Assembly (NCBI GenBank): GCA_035506275.1
Contig: DATJPT010000010.1
Span: 1-64,000 of the forward strand
Origin: Bacteroidota bacterium
GTDB lineage: Bacteria; Bacteroidota; Ignavibacteria; UBA10030; UBA8401
Length of the DNA stretch: 64,000 nt
Direction: 5' to 3'
Shown: in pieces, positions 1 through 9,045 of the stretch
How the letters are laid out: the number at the start of each line of letters is the position of its first letter
Numbering within the stretch: the stretch's first letter is position 1
The notes under the pieces: generated by a model
Told to the model about the DNA's origin: nothing
Database searches by the model: none
Seen by the model: the letters and a program-made list of their open reading frames with translations, nothing else
Position numbers and translations under genes: made by a program

Positions 1-2
1 AA

Positions 3-125
3 GCGGTGAAGCTTGGGTGGGCTCACGGGGCATTGCTGACGAGCTTTCCGGGGGATACAACGATGGCAACAGTCGAACAGGTCCGCGCGTTTGCCAAAGG
101 CGGATCGGCTCGCATTCAACGATAA
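3..125 (+). CDS. C-terminal end of a PfkB-family sugar kinase (KDG-kinase-like), partial
   Basis: An open frame enters from the left edge and stops with TAA at 123-125, giving about 40 residues. The tail contains a PGDTTMAT stretch followed by a Glu-rich helix and ends GGSARIQR. This resembles the last helix of PfkB (ribokinase-fold) sugar kinases, especially 2-dehydro-3-deoxygluconokinases, which phosphorylate KDG at O6. The catalytic DTxGAGD-type motif lies outside the window, so the substrate cannot be confirmed. The next gene, 6-phosphogluconate dehydrogenase, begins 31 bases after the stop on the same strand. That fits a sugar-acid catabolic operon running into the window. The family call rests on recall of the tail sequence only. 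Confidence 0.55.
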   Translation, partial: AVKLGWAHGALLTSFPGDTTMATVEQVRAFAKGGSARIQR

Positions 126-156
126 CAACAGCAAGCAGAAAGAGAACAGAATAACA

Positions 157-1611
157 ATGAATGAAAAATCAGATTTCGGATTGGTCGGCCTCGCGGTGAT
201 GGGAGAAAATCTTGTTCTGAACGTCGAAAGCCGCGGGTTTACGGTTTCAGTTTACAACAGGACGTTGCAAAAGGTGGACAATTTTATTCATGGACGGGCA
301 AAAGGGAAGAACATTGCCGGCACGCATTCCATCGAAGAGCTCGTCGGTTCGCTTAAAACTCCCCGCAAAGTGATGTTGATGGTGAAGGCAGGAAAGCCGG
401 TCGATGAATTCATCGAACAGCTCATTCCACATCTTCAGCGCGGAGACATCATTATCGACGGCGGCAATTCCCATTTCCCCGACACAATCCGGCGAACAAA
501 ATATCTCGAATCGAAGGGGCTGCTTTTTATTGGAACCGGAGTCTCGGGGGGCGAAGAAGGAGCGCTCCGCGGACCGTCGATCATGCCGGGGGGCTCGCCG
601 GCAGCATGGCCTGCCGTCAAGCCGATTTTCCAATCGATAGCAGCGAAGGTGGGCGATGGAACGCCGTGCTGCGATTGGGTTGGTGAGAACGGCGCCGGAC
701 ATTTTGTGAAAATGGTCCATAACGGAATCGAGTACGGAGATATGCAGTTGATCTGCGAAGTCTATCAGATCATGAAGGACCTTCTGCATATGTCCGCCGA
801 GCAGATGCATGATGTCTTTGCAGAATGGAATCAAGGAGAGCTTGACAGCTATCTTATCGAAATTACGCGCGATATTCTTGCCTTCAAAGACACGGATGGC
901 ACGCCACTGGTTAACAAAATCCTTGACACCGCCGGGCAAAAAGGGACGGGGAAGTGGACGAGCGTTGCGTCGCTTGACCTTGGTATTCCATTGACGATGA
1001 TCAGCGAAGCCGTTTACGGCCGCTGTCTCTCGGCGGCGAAAGAAGAGCGCGTGGAAGCCTCGAAGATTCTTCAGGGACCAACGCCTGAATTTAAGGGAGA
1101 TAAGAAAGCCTTTCTGAGCGATTTGGAGAAAGCGTTGTATGCATCCAAGATCGTATCGTACACTCAAGGATACGTTCTTCTCAGAGCCGCTGCAGAAGAA
1201 TATATGTGGAACTTAAATTACGGGGGTATTGCGCTTCTCTGGCGCGGCGGCTGCATCATTCGCTCGAAGTTTCTGGGAAGGATCAAAGATGCGTTCGATA
1301 AGAACCCGAAGCTGACCAACCTCTTGTTAGATCCATTCTTTAGGGAGACAGTCGAGCACTCGCAGGGAGCGTGGCGCCGCGTCCTTTCGACGGCAGTGCT
1401 TAACGGCATCTGGTCCCCCGCCATGGCGACCGCGCTTAATTACTTTGACGGATTCAGGAATTCCCGGCTTCCGGCGAATTTGCTCCAGGCACAACGGGAT
1501 TATTTTGGTGCACATATGTATGAGAGAATTGACAAGCCGCGCGGCGAATTTTTTCACACCAACTGGACCGGCCGGGGGGGAGAAACAGCTTCCTCGACAT
1601 ATGTGGTGTGA
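157..1611 (+). CDS. gnd: 6-phosphogluconate dehydrogenase, decarboxylating
   Basis: Cytosolic enzyme that oxidises and decarboxylates 6-phosphogluconate to ribulose 5-phosphate, producing NADPH (or NADH). The ATG at 157 gives 484 residues, normal for the long homodimeric form. A longer frame opens at 91, but its extra 22 residues are polar and overlap the preceding kinase gene. Visible motifs in order are the N-terminal dinucleotide-binding GLAVMGENL, GGEEGALRGPSIMPGG, the catalytic-lysine region KMVHNGIEYGDMQLICE and GTGKWT, and the family-typical helical C-terminal half ends near HTNWTG. All key residues appear intact. It sits between a PfkB kinase and a glucuronoyl esterase, which suggests a role in sugar-acid breakdown as well as general pentose-phosphate flux. 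A 306-residue antisense frame inside it is a shadow. Confidence 0.95.
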   Translation: MNEKSDFGLVGLAVMGENLVLNVESRGFTVSVYNRTLQKVDNFIHGRAKGKNIAGTHSIEELVGSLKTPRKVMLMVKAGKPVDEFIEQLIPHLQRGDIIIDGGNSHFPDTIRRTKYLESKGLLFIGTGVSGGEEGALRGPSIMPGGSPAAWPAVKPIFQSIAAKVGDGTPCCDWVGENGAGHFVKMVHNGIEYGDMQLICEVYQIMKDLLHMSAEQMHDVFAEWNQGELDSYLIEITRDILAFKDTDGTPLVNKILDTAGQKGTGKWTSVASLDLGIPLTMISEAVYGRCLSAAKEERVEASKILQGPTPEFKGDKKAFLSDLEKALYASKIVSYTQGYVLLRAAAEEYMWNLNYGGIALLWRGGCIIRSKFLGRIKDAFDKNPKLTNLLLDPFFRETVEHSQGAWRRVLSTAVLNGIWSPAMATALNYFDGFRNSRLPANLLQAQRDYFGAHMYERIDKPRGEFFHTNWTGRGGETASSTYVV

Positions 1612-1641
1612 TGGCGCAAGGAATTTCCCGAAGCTTTTCAA

Positions 1642-2847
1642 ATGAAGAAATTTCTTCTCGTACTTACTTTTGTCATTGGAATGCTTCCTCTAACTCCTCT
1701 CTATGCTCAGGATAAACAAATCTCTTCCGGCCTCCCGCCGGGACAATACGATGAATCAAAAGTCCCGGCGTACACCTTGCCCGACCCACTCATTCTGATG
1801 AACGGTGAAAAAGTTATCGACACCGCTGTTTGGAATGCGAAACGCAGGCCTGAAATTTTACGGCTGTTCGAGGAGAATGTTTATGGAAAAGCCCCCGCAG
1901 GCAGGCCGGAAGGCATGCATTGGAAGGTGATCAGCGAGGATTCGCAGGCGCTCGGTGGTTTAGCTGTCAAAAGAAAGGTTACGATCTGTCTTTCTTCGAC
2001 AGAGAACTGGCCAAAGCTTGATGTTGATATTACGTTACCAAAAAACGACAAGCCTGTTCCGGTCTTTTTAGTCTCCACATGGACTCCCGATGCACAGCTG
2101 GTGATTGGCAAGGGATTCGGGTTGGTGACATTCGATGCACGAGAGATCGAACCGGACGACAAAGACAGCGCCTATGCAGAGGGAATCCGAAAATATTTCG
2201 ACCCGGGCGGAAGAGAAAAACCCGAGCCGGATGAATGGGGGACAATTGCTGCGTGGTCGTGGTCGATGAGAAGAGTGATGGATTATGTTGAGACGGACCC
2301 TTCTATCGACGCAAAAAAAGTGTGCCTGCTCGGCTTTTCCCGTTTCGGCAAAGCGGCGTTGTGGGCTGGAGCACAGGATCAGCGTTTCGCGATCGTCTTT
2401 TCCTGCGAATCGGGTTGCGGCGGCGCCGCAATCGCGCGCAGGGAGTTTGGCGAGACGGTGAAATTGATCAACAATCAATTTCCTCATTGGTTTGCGGGCA
2501 GTTTCAAAAAATTCAACGATCGGGTCGATGATCTTTCCCTTGATTGGCACATGCTTGTCGCGCTGATTGCTCCTCGACCAGTTTATGTCTCAACGGCTCA
2601 GGAGGATTTGTGGGGAGATCCGCGGGGATCATTCCTGGCCGCAAAAGCCGCGGAGCCGGTCTATCAATTGTTCGGCGAAGAGGGGTTGGAGACATCAGAG
2701 ATGCCGGGTGTCGATACGCCAGTGGGGAATTTTATCGGTTATCATATGCGGCAGGGGAAACATGGATTGAACGATTACGATACCGAACGCTTTATACAAT
2801 TTGCCAAGAGACACTTTACCCCACGCGAATCTAAGGCAGATCGATAA
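1642..2847 (+). CDS. Secreted CE15-type glucuronoyl (4-O-methylglucuronoyl methyl) esterase
   Basis: 401 residues with a clear signal peptide (MKKFLLVLTFVIGMLPL, then cleavage near YAQ). The alpha/beta-hydrolase core shows GFSRFGKAAL, matching the CE15 nucleophile-elbow pattern G-C/F-S-R-x-G-K. It is followed by an acidic ESGCGGAA stretch and, near the C terminus, HGLNDYD with the presumed catalytic His. Known members hydrolyse the ester linking glucuronoxylan side chains to lignin alcohols. The fold also resembles acetyl-xylan esterases, so exact specificity is inferred. The start is 30 bases after gnd with no strong Shine-Dalgarno. Its place in a run of sugar genes with a glycoside hydrolase supports hemicellulose or uronic-acid use. 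The protein probably acts in the periplasm, since no T9SS tail is present. Confidence 0.82.
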   Translation: MKKFLLVLTFVIGMLPLTPLYAQDKQISSGLPPGQYDESKVPAYTLPDPLILMNGEKVIDTAVWNAKRRPEILRLFEENVYGKAPAGRPEGMHWKVISEDSQALGGLAVKRKVTICLSSTENWPKLDVDITLPKNDKPVPVFLVSTWTPDAQLVIGKGFGLVTFDAREIEPDDKDSAYAEGIRKYFDPGGREKPEPDEWGTIAAWSWSMRRVMDYVETDPSIDAKKVCLLGFSRFGKAALWAGAQDQRFAIVFSCESGCGGAAIARREFGETVKLINNQFPHWFAGSFKKFNDRVDDLSLDWHMLVALIAPRPVYVSTAQEDLWGDPRGSFLAAKAAEPVYQLFGEEGLETSEMPGVDTPVGNFIGYHMRQGKHGLNDYDTERFIQFAKRHFTPRESKADR

Positions 2848-2943
2848 GCTGCCTGGGTCCCTTTCTTCTTATCCAGGAATTTCGCTTATCCGATTTGCCT
2901 TTCACTTTAATCCTAACGATGCAAAGCTAATTCACTCGGCCTG

Positions 2944-4716
2944 ATGAGCAGTTTTACGAAATTTCCATTTATCAAAGTCGAAGGAGCCTATCAGGTCTGG
3001 GAAGGCTGGAAGGATATTTGTGATAAGATCGTTCAGTCAGCTTCTTCCATCCAGCAAGACAAACAAATTGTCGTCATAGAGTATTATCATGGAGTGCTTG
3101 AGGAAGAGACAACATCGAGCATTATATCATGGATCCATCCGGTTGAGGTCATCCGCGCTAAAAAGTGCATGCGGGATGAGCAAAAGATCGAAGAGATGGT
3201 TTTCCCTTATGTGACCGATGACAGACTATTCGGCCGCATGTCCGATCTTGTTATCGACGATTATTTTGATCCTGCCAAAATAGATCAGGCCCGGAAACGA
3301 ATAGCTGACGCCGACGCGGGGATCGTTCTCGTCATCGGAACTGGCGCTTCACGTATCGCTGATCGACGCGACCTGCTTGTCTACGCCGATATGGCTCGAT
3401 GGGAAATTCAGAAAAGGATGCGCAAGCACCTGGTCGATAATGTCGGCGTATCCAACCGGTCCTTTGCAGACTGGGATCGTCTCTACAGGCAGGGCTACTT
3501 TCTTGACTGGCGGGTCTGCGACAGGTTGAAAAGGGATCTGATGGGGAAATGGGATTATCTCCTCGATACGAACGACCGCCGTAATCCCAAAATGGTCGAG
3601 GCTCGGGCGATTTCCGCAGGCTTGGCGGAAGCTGTGACGCGTCCCTTCAGCGTTGTGCCGTTCTTTGATCCAGGGCCATGGGGAGGGCAATGGATGAAAC
3701 ATCGTTTCGATCTTGATCCATCGGCTCCGAACTATGCATGGTGTTTTAATTGCGTTCCGGAAGAAAACAGTTTATTGCTCAAGTTCGGAGAAGCCGTTCT
3801 TGAGCTCCCTTCTATCGACCTGGTATTTGCGCATCCGTACGAGCTTCTCGGAGACGATATCGTCAATCGATTCGGTGCAGAGTTTCCAGTTCGATTCGAC
3901 TATTTGGATACGTTCGAGGGGGGCAACCTGAGCCTCCAGGTCCATCCGACCACCCGGTATATTCGCGACAATTTCGGCGTCAACTATACTCAGGATGAAA
4001 GTTATTATATCATGGAGGGAAAACAAGGGGCGGTTGTTTATCTTGGCCTTCGAGAGAATGTCGATCCATCCCGGATGATTGCCGAGCTTGAGGCGGCGGA
4101 GAAGAATGGAAGCCATTTCGACGCCGACCACTATCTTCAGACCTGGCCGGTCAGGAAACATGATCATTTTCTAATTCCGGCCGGGACGGTTCATTGCTCC
4201 GGCAAGGACAGTCTTGTCCTTGAGATCAGCGCGACCCCGTATATCTTCACCTTCAAGCTCTGGGATTGGGGGCGCCTCGGAATGGACGGCGAGCCTCGTC
4301 CGATCAACATTGAACACGGGAAAAAAGTGATCGACTGGAAAAGAACTACCACGTGGACGAAGACACAACTGGTCAACCGGACGGAGATCATTGCCGAAGG
4401 AGACGGATGGAAGGAAGAGCGGACCGGATTGCACGAAACCGAGTTCATCGAGACAAGGCGGCATTGGTTCTCGAAGAGTGTTAGGCATGACACCGAAGGA
4501 ACGGTCAACGTGTTGAATCTTGTCGAAGGGGATGAAGCGATCGTCGAAAGTCCCGGCGGCACGTTCGCCCCGTTCGTCGTTCACTATGCCGAAACATTCA
4601 TCGTGCCCGCCGCGATCGGAGAGTACACGATCCGGCCTTGCGGAACGAGTCTCGGTAAGGAGTGCGCGACGATCAAAGCATTCGTTCGAAAGATGAGTTC
4701 CTCATCGTACGTGTGA
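2944..4716 (+). CDS. Long class I mannose-6-phosphate isomerase-like protein with extra N-terminal domain
   Basis: 590 residues, roughly 200-280 longer than ordinary type I phosphomannose isomerases. The C-terminal half (from about residue 310) carries the cupin metal-site pattern: LSLQVHP (Gln/His), DESYYIME (Glu) and PAGTVHCSG (His). This predicts a zinc-dependent ketose/aldose-phosphate isomerase. The N-terminal 290 residues form a mixed alpha/beta domain (VVIEYYHGVLEE, IVLVIGTGASRIADRRDL) that looks somewhat like a nucleotide-kinase fold but has no visible Walker A (GxxGxGK[ST]). Long homologues of this type occur in Bacteroidota and are usually annotated as class I mannose-6-phosphate isomerase. 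No signal peptide. The gene follows the CE15 esterase by 96 bases and precedes a hydrolase by 24 bases. The real substrate may be another hexose or uronate phosphate. Confidence 0.75.
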   Translation: MSSFTKFPFIKVEGAYQVWEGWKDICDKIVQSASSIQQDKQIVVIEYYHGVLEEETTSSIISWIHPVEVIRAKKCMRDEQKIEEMVFPYVTDDRLFGRMSDLVIDDYFDPAKIDQARKRIADADAGIVLVIGTGASRIADRRDLLVYADMARWEIQKRMRKHLVDNVGVSNRSFADWDRLYRQGYFLDWRVCDRLKRDLMGKWDYLLDTNDRRNPKMVEARAISAGLAEAVTRPFSVVPFFDPGPWGGQWMKHRFDLDPSAPNYAWCFNCVPEENSLLLKFGEAVLELPSIDLVFAHPYELLGDDIVNRFGAEFPVRFDYLDTFEGGNLSLQVHPTTRYIRDNFGVNYTQDESYYIMEGKQGAVVYLGLRENVDPSRMIAELEAAEKNGSHFDADHYLQTWPVRKHDHFLIPAGTVHCSGKDSLVLEISATPYIFTFKLWDWGRLGMDGEPRPINIEHGKKVIDWKRTTTWTKTQLVNRTEIIAEGDGWKEERTGLHETEFIETRRHWFSKSVRHDTEGTVNVLNLVEGDEAIVESPGGTFAPFVVHYAETFIVPAAIGEYTIRPCGTSLGKECATIKAFVRKMSSSSYV

Positions 4717-4740
4717 CGTTCCACTGTCGAGGTCTATATC

Positions 4741-6186
4741 ATGCAAGAATCGCAATCAACAAAGCTTATCATCGCCCGAGTAAACACAGATATCGTACGC
4801 CACACAATGCGCGGCGGCATTGGCGCATCATGGCATGCGATGTCGAAGGACATACCGCTCGAGAACGAAAAGTACGATTACCCGGTGAGGCATGTCAATC
4901 CTCGAGGAAGCGGCTATGGAGGGAATCCTCCGGTATCAGCAAAGGAGACATGGGATCAGATTTACCGGCACGCGTCATGGCTCGGCTTGAATTTCATACG
5001 CGTCGAACTCAGCCAGCGGATGTACGAACCGGCGCGCGGTGCCTTCGATTGGGAGAACGAGGAGATGCTGGCGCTGTATAACATTCTCGACTGGTGCGAA
5101 TCCAACCAAGCCGACGTCTTTCTTCAGCAAATGTGGGGACATGTCGAGTGGAATGCGTTTCCCGGCGTCCATCCTCTTCTGAGCGCTCCCCGGTCAGTCG
5201 ATGATTTTGCAGAAGGAATTAAAAAGCTTCTGGATCAACTTATCAAGAAGAGGAAATATTCCTGCATCAAGTATTTTTGTATAACGAATGAACCGCCTGG
5301 GGGGACATGGGGATATTGGTGGTCGCATGGTTCGGGCTCAGGAACGATAACTCCAGCGCTTAGAAAAACGCGGCAGCGGCTGGATGATGCCGGAATAGAT
5401 ATTCCGCTGTCCGGGCCCGACTGGACGAGCCTCCCTCCATTGGACCCTTCGAAAATAGACTTTGACGATTTTGTCGGCGCATACGACATCCACTCCTACG
5501 ACGGTATCGACAAGAGCCGCGCAACGATCATCGGAGATTGGGTCGGATGGGCCCACGGAAAGAACAAGCCGTTCTTTCTGACCGAATTGGGGAATATGAA
5601 ATTAGGATGGGGAGGGGACAACCCGGGGCCGAAAAGTTTCGGCGCTGCATTGTCGAATGCCTCCGACATCGTGACTTGCCTGAACCTGGGAGTGGATGGA
5701 ATCAACCGCTGGAGTTTTGTCAATCGGGGAGACATGGACGGCCAATGGCAGTTGATTCAAACGTGGGACCGGGGACGGAAAATGTTTTTGAAGCAGGTTC
5801 AACCGGAGAGTTTTGCCTACTATGGCTTTGGCGTGTTGAGCAGGTTTATCGGCAAGTACGCCGCTGCTCTTGAATCGACCGTCAATTCAGAAGACATTAA
5901 GCTGGCAGCAGTTAAAAACAAGACGGGCGAGATCTCCATTTTTCTGCTGAATTCCAGCGACGCTGATCAATCGGTTGCTTTGACAATAACGGGAAACGCC
6001 TCCCGGATAGGGATGTTTCTCTATCAAGTCTCGGAGAAGCTGATCGCCTCAGGAAATTTCAGACTGGAAGGAAAGATAGAGAAGGAAACTGCATCAGGGG
6101 AAAGAACGATCGTCCTTCCTGCGAAAAGCATTTCGGCATTAACAAGCTTGCACTTGAAGCCCGATTCTCCCGGCATCATCATCTAA
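4741..6186 (+). CDS. Clan GH-A glycoside hydrolase (cellulase-like TIM barrel)
   Basis: 481 residues from the ATG at 4741; an in-frame ATG at 4807 just before RGGIGASWHAM is an alternative start. The barrel shows LGLNFIRVEL near strand 2, FCITNEPPG (acid/base Glu after Asn) and FFLTELGN (nucleophile Glu), the two-glutamate arrangement of retaining clan GH-A enzymes. The last ~110 residues form a beta-sandwich of the kind seen after GH30/GH39/GH5 barrels (ISIFLLNSS, VALTITG). I cannot assign a family number from sight. No signal peptide is present, so it probably acts on imported oligosaccharides in the cytoplasm. The other possibility is that it is exported from an unseen start. It closes the plus-strand sugar cluster and converges with the minus-strand gene ending at 6200. 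Confidence 0.75.
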   Translation: MQESQSTKLIIARVNTDIVRHTMRGGIGASWHAMSKDIPLENEKYDYPVRHVNPRGSGYGGNPPVSAKETWDQIYRHASWLGLNFIRVELSQRMYEPARGAFDWENEEMLALYNILDWCESNQADVFLQQMWGHVEWNAFPGVHPLLSAPRSVDDFAEGIKKLLDQLIKKRKYSCIKYFCITNEPPGGTWGYWWSHGSGSGTITPALRKTRQRLDDAGIDIPLSGPDWTSLPPLDPSKIDFDDFVGAYDIHSYDGIDKSRATIIGDWVGWAHGKNKPFFLTELGNMKLGWGGDNPGPKSFGAALSNASDIVTCLNLGVDGINRWSFVNRGDMDGQWQLIQTWDRGRKMFLKQVQPESFAYYGFGVLSRFIGKYAAALESTVNSEDIKLAAVKNKTGEISIFLLNSSDADQSVALTITGNASRIGMFLYQVSEKLIASGNFRLEGKIEKETASGERTIVLPAKSISALTSLHLKPDSPGIII

Positions 6187-6199
6187 ACTCTGCGGGAAG

Positions 6200-7441
6200 T
6201 CAAAAAAGGTGAGAAGCGGCGAAGCTTTGCGGAGCCGTCATATCCTTTTTGAATTTGTGCTTCAGCGACCTCAGGTATGCCGGACGAAGGGGCATCCAGA
6301 CTTCCATCCAGCTTAGAAAATAGGGGGAATAATATTCCGGATGACTTGCTGCGGTCTCAAAGATCAGAAATGAACAGCTTTGCTCAACCATTTCTTTGAT
6401 TCGTCTGCCATGCAAACGATTCAGGGCTGATAGTTTTTCTGCAGAATGTTTCGTCATAGCAACGAGGCGCTCCGCAACGCAATCGAGATTCCCGGCTGAG
6501 GCGGCGCGGGTAAAGGGCGTAGAATGGAGGTTGATGGTATCCTCCTCGACATCCCGGATGTCGTCGAGAAGCTGGAGAACGACTCCGTATTCGAAAAATG
6601 CGTCCATCTGCTCCGGTGTCAAGGCGCCGGCCGCCAGGTATCCATCCACTAGAACTGAAGTTCCCCCTTTTTCAACAGTAATCTCCGACAATAGTTCTTC
6701 GCTGTACTCCGAGTGAACATTGTGGAGCAGGAGACTCCTGGTTTGCGCTGAGTGGATCGCGTAGAGACTCATGTACACTTCCGAAAAAATTGCCGACGGA
6801 TATTCTTTTTCGATCATCAGCAGAAGCTCCGCAATTTTTGCGGTCCAATCGTCCATCGGCCCGTATTTATTCCCATGAAACCATTGGTCGAGCCATTGAA
6901 TGTATGTCCGTTTTTCTTCGGAAGTTCTCTCCTTGCTGTCCAGGCCGTTATCTGTGTAAGGATAAAGGAGGGAATACGCGAACGATGAGGGGGTTAAAGA
7001 TATTTGTTGCCCTGCGATCATCTGAATGTTGTTGAAGACCCAGAGGTTCCTCAGCGCTTGATGGATGTCGCTTTGCGAAAGCGAGGGATCGAATGTTTTG
7101 GCCTCCTCGACAAACTGCCGCGTTGTGGCTTCGCTCTTTTTGAAATAGTCCGCGTCGGCATCCTCGCTCTGCAGCGACGAAGAGCCGGTCAGCAGCTTCA
7201 GAGTATCGAATGCGATCGGAACGGATCGGGCATTTGGCTGGCCGTGAACTTCACCTAATGTCTTCGAGTGCAGTTTGAGCTGCCTGTCAAGTTGCTTCTC
7301 GTTCTCCCGCTGCTGCCGGGGAGAAAATCGTCGTGAAAGCTCGATCTCGCCCGCGGGGAGATTAAGCCAGAAGTATGTATAGTTTTCTGTAAGATTCCTG
7401 ATGGAGTCTTTGAACGATTCTGTGTAGGAGACCGTGTTCAC
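6200..7441 (-). CDS. Class I isoprenoid-synthase-fold protein, orphan
   Basis: 413 residues, all-helical, beginning with GTG at 7441. Two acidic motifs fit the class I terpenoid-synthase fold. A DNGLD (DxxxD) lies in YPYTDNGLDS near residue 165, and a richer motif lies in LLDDIRDVEED near residue 295. In squalene/phytoene-synthase and polyprenyl-diphosphate-synthase relatives such motifs hold the Mg2+ ions that bind the diphosphate. The family is generally annotated only as 'class 1 isoprenoid biosynthesis enzyme'. No signal peptide or membrane segment is visible. It stands alone between convergent and divergent neighbours, with no other terpenoid gene nearby, so substrate and product are unknown. 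The fold call is by motif recognition, not by search. Confidence 0.6.
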   Translation of the reverse strand: MNTVSYTESFKDSIRNLTENYTYFWLNLPAGEIELSRRFSPRQQRENEKQLDRQLKLHSKTLGEVHGQPNARSVPIAFDTLKLLTGSSSLQSEDADADYFKKSEATTRQFVEEAKTFDPSLSQSDIHQALRNLWVFNNIQMIAGQQISLTPSSFAYSLLYPYTDNGLDSKERTSEEKRTYIQWLDQWFHGNKYGPMDDWTAKIAELLLMIEKEYPSAIFSEVYMSLYAIHSAQTRSLLLHNVHSEYSEELLSEITVEKGGTSVLVDGYLAAGALTPEQMDAFFEYGVVLQLLDDIRDVEEDTINLHSTPFTRAASAGNLDCVAERLVAMTKHSAEKLSALNRLHGRRIKEMVEQSCSFLIFETAASHPEYYSPYFLSWMEVWMPLRPAYLRSLKHKFKKDMTAPQSFAASHLF

Positions 7442-7809
7442 AACCCAGCCGCGAATTAATTGGACGAAACTCGTATATTCTTACGGGAAAAAGCAAATAA
7501 AGATTCGGCGTCGGACAAAATTCCCGCCATACCTCGATCTTGCGGTGAGATGTTCTTTCATGCCTCGCCCGTCGCAAAGGGTATTCAGATGTCATGCAAA
7601 GATCACTTTGCGCTTTTGCGCGGATGGTCGTATTTTCTTTCTCATGGCGGCTCATCCCTATCGTGTGATATGCCGCTGATCGAGCATACTTCAACTTTCA
7701 CCAATGGGAACGGCGTCATCCTTTTTTTGATCGAAGTACGGGCTTCACCTCTTTGTTGCTGCGACCACGATGCGAAATGGTTTCATTGAAATGACGGATA
7801 TCGATTAAT
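7442..7809. other. Divergent intergenic region, no gene seen
   Basis: 368 bases separate the divergently read isoprenoid-fold gene and the FG-GAP gene. Short frames here (up to about 110 codons) overlap one another on both strands and show no recognisable protein pattern or ribosome binding site. It presumably holds the promoters of both neighbours; I could not pick a convincing pair of boxes. Confidence 0.5.
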
Positions 7810-9018
7810 ATGCTCCATTACTTTCGCTGCATTTTCCTTCTCCTGACCGTCACGACGGCGTCAGTCTTCCCACAGCTTCAATTCGCGGCTAAAAAAGATC
7901 TTCCGACAGGGGAAGGGCCGATCTCGATTGCTCTCGGCGATTTCAACGGCGATGGAAAGCTTGATATTGTTTGTGCGAACTATAAATCCAATACCATCTC
8001 GTTGCTGCTTAATGCCACTCCCCCGGATGGATCGGCGCCTTCCTTCCTGCCCAAAATAGACCTGCACACAGAAGAAAAGCCGATGGCAGTTGCCGTCGGT
8101 GATTTTAACGGTGACGGCAAACCAGACTTTGTGGTCGCGAACTATCTTTCCAATAACATTTCGATCTTTCTCAATACATCACGGCAAGACTCAGCCAGCC
8201 CCTCATTTGCAGTAAAAGAAGATGTTCCGACTGAAGAAAGGCCTATTTCCCTCTTTGTTGCGGATTTCAACGGCGATGGAAGGCCTGATCTAGCGGTTGC
8301 GAACTACAAGTCAAACTCGATCTCCGTATTTCTCAACACGACTTCGCGCGGCAGTTCATCCGTTTCTTTCGCACAGCGAATTGACCTTCCGGCTGGAACG
8401 CGTCCGGTTTTCGTAACCGCCGGAGATCTGAACGGTGACGGCCGTCCCGACATTGTGGCTGCAAATTATCGCTCCAATTCCATTTCAATATTTTTCAATG
8501 AAACCCCGGCGAACGGAACGGCTCCTGTTTTTTCAAGGGGGACGGAAGTGCAGGCGGGGGAACGTCCGATGACTGTTGCTATTGGAGATGTAAATGGAGA
8601 CGAGAAAAACGATATTCTTGTCGCCGATCAGGGATCGAATTCAATCTCCGTGTTGATGAACGCCGCTGAAAGGGGAGCTGCAACGCCGTTGTTTTTGGTG
8701 AAAACAGAATTGATCACGGGGGCCAATCCGCAGGCAGTCTGTTTTATCGATGCAGTTGGAAAAGGGAAGAGTGATGTTGCGGCAGGAAACTATAATTCGG
8801 GGACGATCTCAATTTTCATCAATACAACGGTTCATGGATCGACCGTCCCCGCGTTTTCATTGAAAAAGGACATTCCCTCCGGGGTCGGTCCTTCATTTCT
8901 GGCCGTGGGAAATTTATCTGGTTCAGGCTTGAACGATCTTGCAGTTGCTAATTACGGTTCAAATTCGATCTCGGTCTTCTTCATCTCAAATGCTTCGGGC
9001 CGTCAGCCGCCTAAATAG
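7810..9018 (+). CDS. Secreted FG-GAP/VCBS-repeat beta-propeller protein
   Basis: 402 residues with a signal peptide (hydrophobic to about residue 20, then FPQLQFAAKK). The rest is about seven repeats of roughly 50 residues. Each has a calcium-binding loop such as DFNGDGKLDI or DLNGDGRPDI, followed by VANYxSNSISVFLN. This is the integrin-alpha-like FG-GAP/VCBS propeller; the DxNxDGxxD loops bind Ca2+. The fifth loop has a modified motif (DVNGDEKND), and the sixth and seventh have lost the acidic pattern, which is common in the last blades. No T9SS tail or lipobox is visible, so the final location is periplasm or cell surface. Such proteins usually serve adhesion or carbohydrate binding. It ends 27 bases from the convergent TonB-receptor gene, with no obvious terminator between. 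Confidence 0.85.
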   Translation: MLHYFRCIFLLLTVTTASVFPQLQFAAKKDLPTGEGPISIALGDFNGDGKLDIVCANYKSNTISLLLNATPPDGSAPSFLPKIDLHTEEKPMAVAVGDFNGDGKPDFVVANYLSNNISIFLNTSRQDSASPSFAVKEDVPTEERPISLFVADFNGDGRPDLAVANYKSNSISVFLNTTSRGSSSVSFAQRIDLPAGTRPVFVTAGDLNGDGRPDIVAANYRSNSISIFFNETPANGTAPVFSRGTEVQAGERPMTVAIGDVNGDEKNDILVADQGSNSISVLMNAAERGAATPLFLVKTELITGANPQAVCFIDAVGKGKSDVAAGNYNSGTISIFINTTVHGSTVPAFSLKKDIPSGVGPSFLAVGNLSGSGLNDLAVANYGSNSISVFFISNASGRQPPK

Positions 9019-9045
9019 CGCTCGAAATTCCCGCCGCAACTCCCC

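Noticed and set aside
247-1167. 306-codon frame on the minus strand across gnd
   Set aside because: It lies wholly antisense to a clearly conserved gene and has no recognisable domain; a codon-bias shadow.
7434-7789. Small overlapping frames in the 7.4-7.8 kb gap
   Set aside because: They exist on both strands and in several frames with no family resemblance; treated as non-coding.
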